Assembly (NCBI GenBank): GCA_030248065.1
Contig: JASAMV010001340.1
Span: forward strand, 1 to 64,000
Source of the DNA: Rhynchonema sp. JSB1_4
Taxonomy: Eukaryota > Nematoda > Chromadorea > Monhysterida > Xyalidae
Direction: 5' to 3'
Length of the DNA: 64,000 bases
In this document: positions 58,513 to 64,000 of the stretch, piece by piece
Layout: the number at the start of each line of letters is the position of its first letter
Numbering within the stretch: position 1 is the stretch's first letter
The notes under the pieces: model-generated
Database searches by the model: none
Seen by the model: only the letters and a program-made list of their open reading frames with translations
What the model was told of the DNA's origin: nothing
Position numbers and translations under genes: made by a program

Positions 58513-59150
58513 ATGCTGCTCCTTATTCTTTTGCTATCGCTATTGTTGGTGCTGCCGCGGATTAGAAGTGGAGGTTAAAATTATTCTTCTCAAAATTCAA
58601 AAAACGTCAGCAAAATTTTTCGCCTTCATTTTCAGTGATAACTGATCATTTTGGCTTTGACGATTATGGTGAACTGTATTCCGATTTGGAATTGACTGAT
58701 TTAAGCGATAAAATGCAGGAACACTTGGGTGAGATTGGAATCAGATACAAATAGAAATCATAGACGTGCGAAATATTTCAATAATCAGCGTTTTTACAGA
58801 GGCTCAACTCGAACACGAATGCGAAGTCTACACACAAGTTTGCAAAGGAAAGACAAAGAAAAAGAAACTAAGCAAATTGTTGTCCGATCGCGGCAAAGGT
58901 AACCTGCGACTTCGGGTTAACATGAGTCCAAAAGTCCGAAATACGGCTACAGTCTTTGGAACAACAACTGTTCCTCTTTCCTCTTCTTCCAGCTGCAAAA
59001 AGCGTCGTAACAAAATTGGTGGCGAAACTAAAAGAATGCAATAAGAAATGTCCGGTACAATTTGGTCACGAAGTCCATTCGGCTTGTGTGCACGCGTGCG
59101 GTGTTGTTTACAGCAGAATGTTGAATAAGGAAAATGCTAAAACGGCCTAG
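58513..59150 (+). CDS. Small secreted protein with twin CX3C motif, paralogue 2
   Basis: Four exons (58513-58573, 58636-58728, 58800-58898, 58993-59150), again all joined in phase 1, give 136 aa. Residues 1-20 form a signal peptide of Leu and Ile. An acidic segment follows (FGFDDYGELYSDLELTD), then an extra Cys pair (ECEVYTQVC) and a Lys-rich linker. The C-terminal block has ECNKKCPVQFGHEVHSACVH, giving C-x3-C-x11-C-x3-C, which aligns with paralogue 1 at C, N, K, C, P, F, G, E, V, H, C and C. The start lies 152 bases after the stop of the nuclease gene. An AATAAA follows at ~59163. Confidence 0.78.
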
Positions 59151-59694
59151 TCTGACAGGAGGAATAAAAATGGACCCATAGTCACCCAACTTTGATGATT
59201 ATGGAGTTGTTTACAACAATAGATACGTAGCGAGCTTTGTGCTTGTGTTTGCATTGTTGTGCAATTGTCGTTGGTTCTGTTCTCTTGATCGGCTCGGATA
59301 TCATTTGATGCCTTTTTATATGGTTACGTGCAAGTATACGCATACACATGGTACTAATCTCAGATGAAACATAAACCGGGAGTTGCAATCTACCTATTTT
59401 TGTTTCGCCTTTTTGGTATCATGCTCTTGCCACGTGAACATGGACCACACTGAGAAGTGGACCTTAGCGCTGTGCATCGTAACGCAACTGGAACTGGTCG
59501 CAAGTGTAACGCCTACTGCGCGGACTCTAATAATGAGCACTGTACCTTTATCATGATAATGATATCAATACACAACCTGATCATTGGGCGACGCCGGTGA
59601 CCCCTTACCCATCGACACCGACCAGCTTTACAACTGGAACTACGAAAAGAAAAAGAAAATCTGAAAACAAAACAAAGATTAAGATTGACTAATT
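59151..59694. other. Intergenic, nothing recognised
   Basis: Apart from the polyadenylation signal of the preceding gene there is no ORF, repeat or motif that I can support. Confidence 0.5.
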
Positions 59695-59695
59695 A

Positions 59696-60120
59696 CCGTA
59701 TTGTCGGAAATAGAACCCCCCATTAATTGACCCCCCCCCATTAATTGAACCCCCCTAAATGGCTCGAAATCAAAAATAGAACCCCCCATTAATTGACCCC
59801 CCATTAATAGAACCCCACCCCCAACCTTCACTGTACCACAGATTAGTGGTATGGTAGGGCTGTGTTGTTGTGTCAAAGGTTGTTTAAGCTTGCGTACACA
59901 ACAGAATACAGCTTTTTAAGCATAATTGCCGCTGTTGAAGTTAGAAAATACCGAAAACAAGCCATTTTTATGGGCATTATTAACAATGATTTTTTTCGTC
60001 GGGGGGCCAAATGAAAAATATAACCCCCCCCCCAATAATTGACTCCCCCCATAAATTGAACCCCCCAAAATGACCCCAGTGAAAAAATAGACCCCCCGGG
60101 TTCTATTTCCGACAATACGG
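59696..60120. mobile_element. TA-type C-tract MITE (family A), uninterrupted copy
   Basis: It begins CCGTATTGTCGGAAATAGAA and ends with the exact complement, flanked by TA (59694-59695 and 60121-60122). The sub-terminal regions are ATTAATTGA/CCCCCC repeats. It is 425 bp with no coding capacity. It provides the intact reference for the interrupted copy at 12357-14270. Confidence 0.85.
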
Positions 60121-60509
60121 TATACGGAAATCCACCCGTTTTGTGTGTGCTTAAGCTAAGCATAGTCCCATACTTGAGCTTTGGGCTTCTATTTCAGGCT
60201 TAGGCTTGCGGTTAGGCGTTGGCTTTGGCTTCGGCACCCACCCAGCCTGAATTAAATAAAACACACAGCCACGAGGAAAAACGGCTGTATGTATCTCTCG
60301 TGGACGCTTGGGGCTTGCTCGGTCGGGTGGATTTCCGTTTCCGTATAGGTATAATTAGTCGCTCGTAACAAACAAAAAACTAAAAAACGGGCTCTGGCGG
60401 CAGAGGTCAGATCGAGCCGGGTTACCCCAGCCCGACCCGGTGACCCAACCCGACCCGGAGCCACAGCCAGTGTAAGTGTAGCTCCTGGTCAGGCGCGGCG
60501 GTTAGTATA

Positions 60510-60906
60510 CCGTAAAAACCTAAATAGAAGGGGGCTCTATTAATTCACTGACCCCATTTTGGGGGGCTCTATTCCGGGGGGCCTCTATTAATTCACTGAC
60601 CCGAACCTGAAAAATTGTTCCCAGAAATACCCCCAAAAACCCCTAAAAAGGGGTTTGAAAGGATGTTTTTTCGCTTGTAATCGCATTTATTCGTGTCTGT
60701 TCGTCAATAAGAGGCGTATTATGTGCTCTGAACGAACAACAGACGTGCATAAATGTACCTAAACCTATGCACAACTATCACGCCTTAATACACTACTGTA
60801 TAGGGGATGTTACTTAGGGGGGCTCTATTAATTCACTGACCCCTTTTTGGGGGGCTGTATTACGGGGGGCTCTATTCCTCGGGGGGCTGTATTTAGGTTT
60901 TTACGG
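60510..60906. mobile_element. TA-type C-tract MITE (family E), third copy
   Basis: The termini are CCGTAAAAACCTAAATAGAA and the complement of CCGTAAAAACCTAAATACAG, with TA on both sides (60508-60509 and 60907-60908). Inside both ends the unit CTCTATTAATTCACTGACCC recurs. It is related to the two spacer copies by its CCGTA start, TA target and C/G tracts. Confidence 0.82.
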
Positions 60907-61211
60907 TACCTCCCTCGTGGGGGAAGGGGGGGGGGAGACCCAAATCCAGGAAAAGTCCCTTTTTGAGGCAGAAAATTTGACCGATTTTTGCCCTTTTTGG
61001 AAAAAATTCTCCATAAAAAGGGTATTTTGGCGATTTTTGTTTGACATCATTGACCGAAAAATCACCCATTTTAGGCCTATTTTGCCCATTTTGGACCTAA
61101 AAATGCCGATTTTAGGCAAAAATTGATTCGGCTAGTGCACCTGGCGCGGCGGTTAGTGTACTAGTCTTGTCTGGTGTACCTTGTGGGGGGCGGGGGCATC
61201 GAAAGGCCAAG

Positions 61212-61765
61212 AGAACCAGTGTAGTGGCAGGCCCATGTGTGGGAGGTAAGTATGATATACTTGCGTATTTTTCCGCAAAATATATTTTTAAAAAAAACTT
61301 TTTTGAAAAAACTTTTTTCTTTACCCCACAAGACAACAACCATTTCACCCATAAATATTTTAAAAAAACAAAAAAAAAATCCAAAAAAAAAACCAAAAAG
61401 TATGATGCGGGGTTGGGACCGGAAGCGTGAGAGGTATGATTTTGGTCACCCAAAAAGGCGAAAAAACACCGTTTTTGTGATACAATTTTGGCCAAAACTT
61501 AAGGTAAAAATAGTACTTTTTCAAAATTTTCGCCGAAAACCGCCTAAAAATAGGTATTATGGGCGAGTTTGCGCGATTTTTGGGAAAATAAGGTCGAAAA
61601 ACACCGATTTTTGCCTTAAAAATGTATAAAATTGCTTGTGAGAGGTATGATTTGGAGTTGTGAGAGGTAAGTACTCAACCCCCCCCAACCCCCCTCGGGT
61701 TTTGTGATAGGTAAGTACTGAGAGAGGGGGGTAACCCCCCCCCCCAACCCCCCTGCCACTACTAT
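61212..61765. mobile_element. Family C element, reverse-oriented copy
   Basis: It runs from AGTGTAGTGGCAGGCCCATG to CCCCTGCCACTACTA and matches the reverse complement of 13140-13936 minus the family D insertion. It carries its own insertion at 61257-61398. It serves as the empty site for family D. Confidence 0.7.
61257..61398. mobile_element. 142-bp A-rich insertion with AGTATGAT duplication
   Basis: AGTATGAT occurs immediately before (61249-61256) and at the end (61399-61406) of an A/T-rich stretch that is absent from the family C copy at 13140-13936, where the site reads through with one copy. No terminal inverted repeat is evident. Confidence 0.65.
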
Positions 61766-61789
61766 GAAGAGAACAATCGACTAGAGTCA

Positions 61790-62115
61790 ACCGTTAGGGG
61801 AGATGGGGCAAGGGTCTATCTCGAGCCGACCCCAAATGGTATCTCGAGTCAGTAGATTTATGCTTTTTTTCGACCTCGGGACCCCTAAAAATCGCAAACA
61901 CACAAATATTTTTCCAATTTTCGGCAAAAATATAAAAAAGTACCCACCCATATTTAGGTCAATTTTGCAGTAAAATTGTATGCGAAAAATGGTTCTTTTT
62001 CGCCTTTCGACGGACAATAGGGATATCTTGGGTAGCCTCTGGGGAGTAATGTGGAGTAACTCCGGAATCTTCCCCCAGAGTATCTTGGGTCGATTGGTCT
62101 GCCACCACACTGCTA
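61790..62115. mobile_element. CTCGAG-motif repeat (family H), copy 1
   Basis: It shares an ordered set of segments with 62950-63375: TCTATCTCGAGCCGA, ATGGTATCTCGAG, TATCTTGGGTAGCCTCTGG and a final CTGCCACCACACTGC. The last segment complements the AGTGTAGTGGCAG ends of family C, so H and C probably belong to one superfamily. Confidence 0.6.
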
Positions 62116-62281
62116 CAATACCAACAATGTACTGTAATTTAATAATAACAAACAATTTGGTTTTGTTTGGGTTTTCTTCCCTTGCCTTTTGTTTCGTTTG
62201 TTCCTTGTGCTTATGGCTGTGCGGTGCGTGCTGCATTCAGATCATTGTTTATTGGACACACAGAGGCGAGCGCTGTTGAAA

Positions 62282-64000
62282 ATGGGAGGCAGCCAATCAA
62301 CTGAACAAGACCGCATGGGCATACCGCCAAACATGTCAGAAATTCCGCAGCCGGCCAAACTGGATTTGCGAACTGCTCAAAGGATCTCGTCGGAAATCTC
62401 ATCGTGTCCTGCGCCTGCAAAGGCAGAAAGAAGCAAAATCGACGCGCCGAATTTATCGGAATGTCCCGTGCACGCCGGTCAGTTAAATGCGGAAGGACTG
62501 GATCCCAAAAATATGGTTGGTCTTCTCTGGTTCTCAGTCAGTAGTTTATGCGGGCATGGTGAAAAAATGCTTTCTTTTTTCGAGGAAAAAATGACAATCA
62601 GAAAAAGGAAACAAAAAATGAAAAAGACAAAAAAACGGGGCGTGGTCGAAGAGAAAACCAAAGCTTTGCGAAAAAATTGCCGTGTGGACGGGCACGGACC
62701 ACCAAAGCGGTCAATTTTTTTCAGATCAGAAGGTCTGACATGCGTCTGTTGTAACTAAAGAAAGACGGTACGGTACACGTATACGTCTGTCAGATGCGGA
62801 TAGCACATGCGCTCGATTTTTAATCCCCAAAAGCTTTTTGGAAGGTATACAAACAGTAATGTAATGTAGTTATCGTTGGATTCGGATGGGGCAGGTTGCT
62901 GACACCTGACCCCACCGACAATTTGAAATTTCCTGACACCGGCACTCACTGTAGTTGTGTTGTAGTGGCTGGTGGGGGATGGGGGGGATTCCCCCTAAGG
63001 GGTATCTATCTCGAGTGAACCCTTAGGGGGATGGGAGGATTGTATCTATCTCGAGCCGAACCCAAATGGTATATCGAGTAAGTAGATTTATGCCTTTCAA
63101 AGGCAAAAGTTGGTGTTTTTGGACCTCGGAACCCCTGAAAATCGCGCGCTACACCCAAAATAGTCATTTTAGGTCAATTTTCGGCAAAAATGTCAAAAAG
63201 TACCCATTTTTTAGGCCAATTTTGCAGTAACATTGCATGCAAAAAACGGCCTTTTTTCGCCTTTTGACGGACCATAGGGGTATCTTGGGTAGCCTCTGGG
63301 CGGAGTATCTCGAGTCACTCCGAAACCTCCCCCCTAGGGTATCTTGGGTTGATTGGCCTGCCACCACACTGCCGACACTACGGCCGGGGCCGACCGACAC
63401 CAGACCTGTGTGCTTCTGCTGCCTAGCCATCGGGGCCCTCCGACGAGTGGCGGATGCCGGAATAATGGGCGATCACTGCAGCACAACCGCGGTGATAATG
63501 CGTTCATTGGTTCAATCGCAGTCACCAGAATCGCGAATGGTACACTGACGACCAATGGGACACCATGGGATGCGACAATGGTCAACCGAGCAGCTGGTCA
63601 TTGCTTGATTAGGCATGCAGTCCAATCAAAACCGAGTTTGGCTCTGCTACTGCTCTACCATCAACAAACCGAAACCCGTCGTGCACTGAACTTTTTGTCG
63701 AGAAATGTTGTGACTGTTGGAGGACTGTTGTCGGTCGCCACCTTTCGACGGTGCACAACTTCGGGTCCTGAGACCACCACGGGATCTTGCGCAACAACAC
63801 ACCGACACCCGACAATTGATTAAAAAATTGCGTTGACTGTAGATGTGTAGGATTTGTTTAGGGAATGCAGCTGTTGCTACACATTTTGTTCTCGTTCGCA
63901 GATGCCGCCGGCCAATCAACAGCCAGCGCAAGACCAGCCTTTCCCTCTGTCCACCGATCGACAGCAGTCTAGCATTCCCAAGGCGGGTACAACTGACAAC
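62282..64000 (+). CDS. HCCS: Holocytochrome c-type synthase (cytochrome c haem lyase), 5' part, runs off window
   Basis: HCCS attaches haem to the CXXCH cysteines of cytochrome c in the mitochondrial intermembrane space. Exon 1 (62282-62515, 78 codons) ends GLDPKNM at a phase-0 donor. Exon 2 starts at 63902 with MPPANQQPAQDQPFPLSTD and SSIPKAG and runs to the window end. The joined LDPKNM-MPPANQ...SSIPKAG block is the strongly conserved HCCS signature. Upstream are two haem-regulatory Cys-Pro motifs (SCPAP and ECPVH). The start MGGSQS fits the N-myristoylation consensus (Gly2, Ser6). The 1386-base intron contains a family H repeat. The catalytic His-containing domain lies beyond the window. 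Confidence 0.9.
62950..63375. mobile_element. CTCGAG-motif repeat (family H), copy 2, in HCCS intron 1
   Basis: It begins GTTGTAGTGGCTGGTGGGGG and ends GGCCTGCCACCACACTGCC. The inner segments match copy 1 at 61790-62115 in the same order. It contains several CTCGAG sites. It lies within the first intron of HCCS, sense-neutral and without coding capacity. Confidence 0.6.

Overview
The window is eukaryotic, and its gene structures point to a nematode. Protein-coding exons are split by many short introns, most ending in TTTCAG-like acceptors. One gene has the architecture known for nematode CPNA-type copines: an N-terminal membrane anchor followed by a C-terminal copine/VWA domain. The species is not identifiable from sequence alone. 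There is no operon, RNA gene or CRISPR array that I can support.

Layout. Bases ~32-30811 form one giant inverted repeat with arms of about 14 kb (32-14290 and 17045-30811) and a ~2.7 kb spacer. Each arm carries the same two genes. One is an LMBRD2-type nine-pass membrane protein (minus strand on the left, plus strand on the right). The other is a divergent, membrane-anchored relative of the N-terminal methyltransferase NTMT1, lying wholly inside a ~2 kb LMBRD2 intron on the same strand. The left copy of LMBRD2 has its start codon and all exons. The right copy is nearly identical except in its inner 16-21 kb part, which carries single-base deletions, a lost start codon and C-rich filler. Bases 30812-38850 hold no gene I can support.

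Bases 38851-54371 carry a 21-exon copine-family gene whose reading phases close perfectly (2063 aa predicted). A second in-phase first exon at 48644 gives a 508-aa form. A small coiled-coil gene sits on the opposite strand in its 3.3 kb intron. Next come two paralogous small secreted proteins with a twin CX3C motif (54997-55852 and 58513-59150), flanking a secreted endonuclease/exonuclease/phosphatase-fold enzyme (56401-58361). The window ends inside a holocytochrome c synthase (HCCS) gene (62282-64000).

The intergenic and intronic DNA is dense with short non-autonomous transposons whose boundaries are readable. They include hAT-like MITEs with exact 8-bp target duplications, TA-flanked MITEs with C-tract termini, a non-autonomous Helitron, foldback elements and a 5'-truncated LINE with a 13-bp target duplication. 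At 12.4-14.3 kb four elements are nested inside one another, and two of the insertions are confirmed by empty sites elsewhere in the window.

Coordinates of exon ends were counted by eye and may be off by a base or two. All product names rest on recognised sequence similarity, not on a database search.
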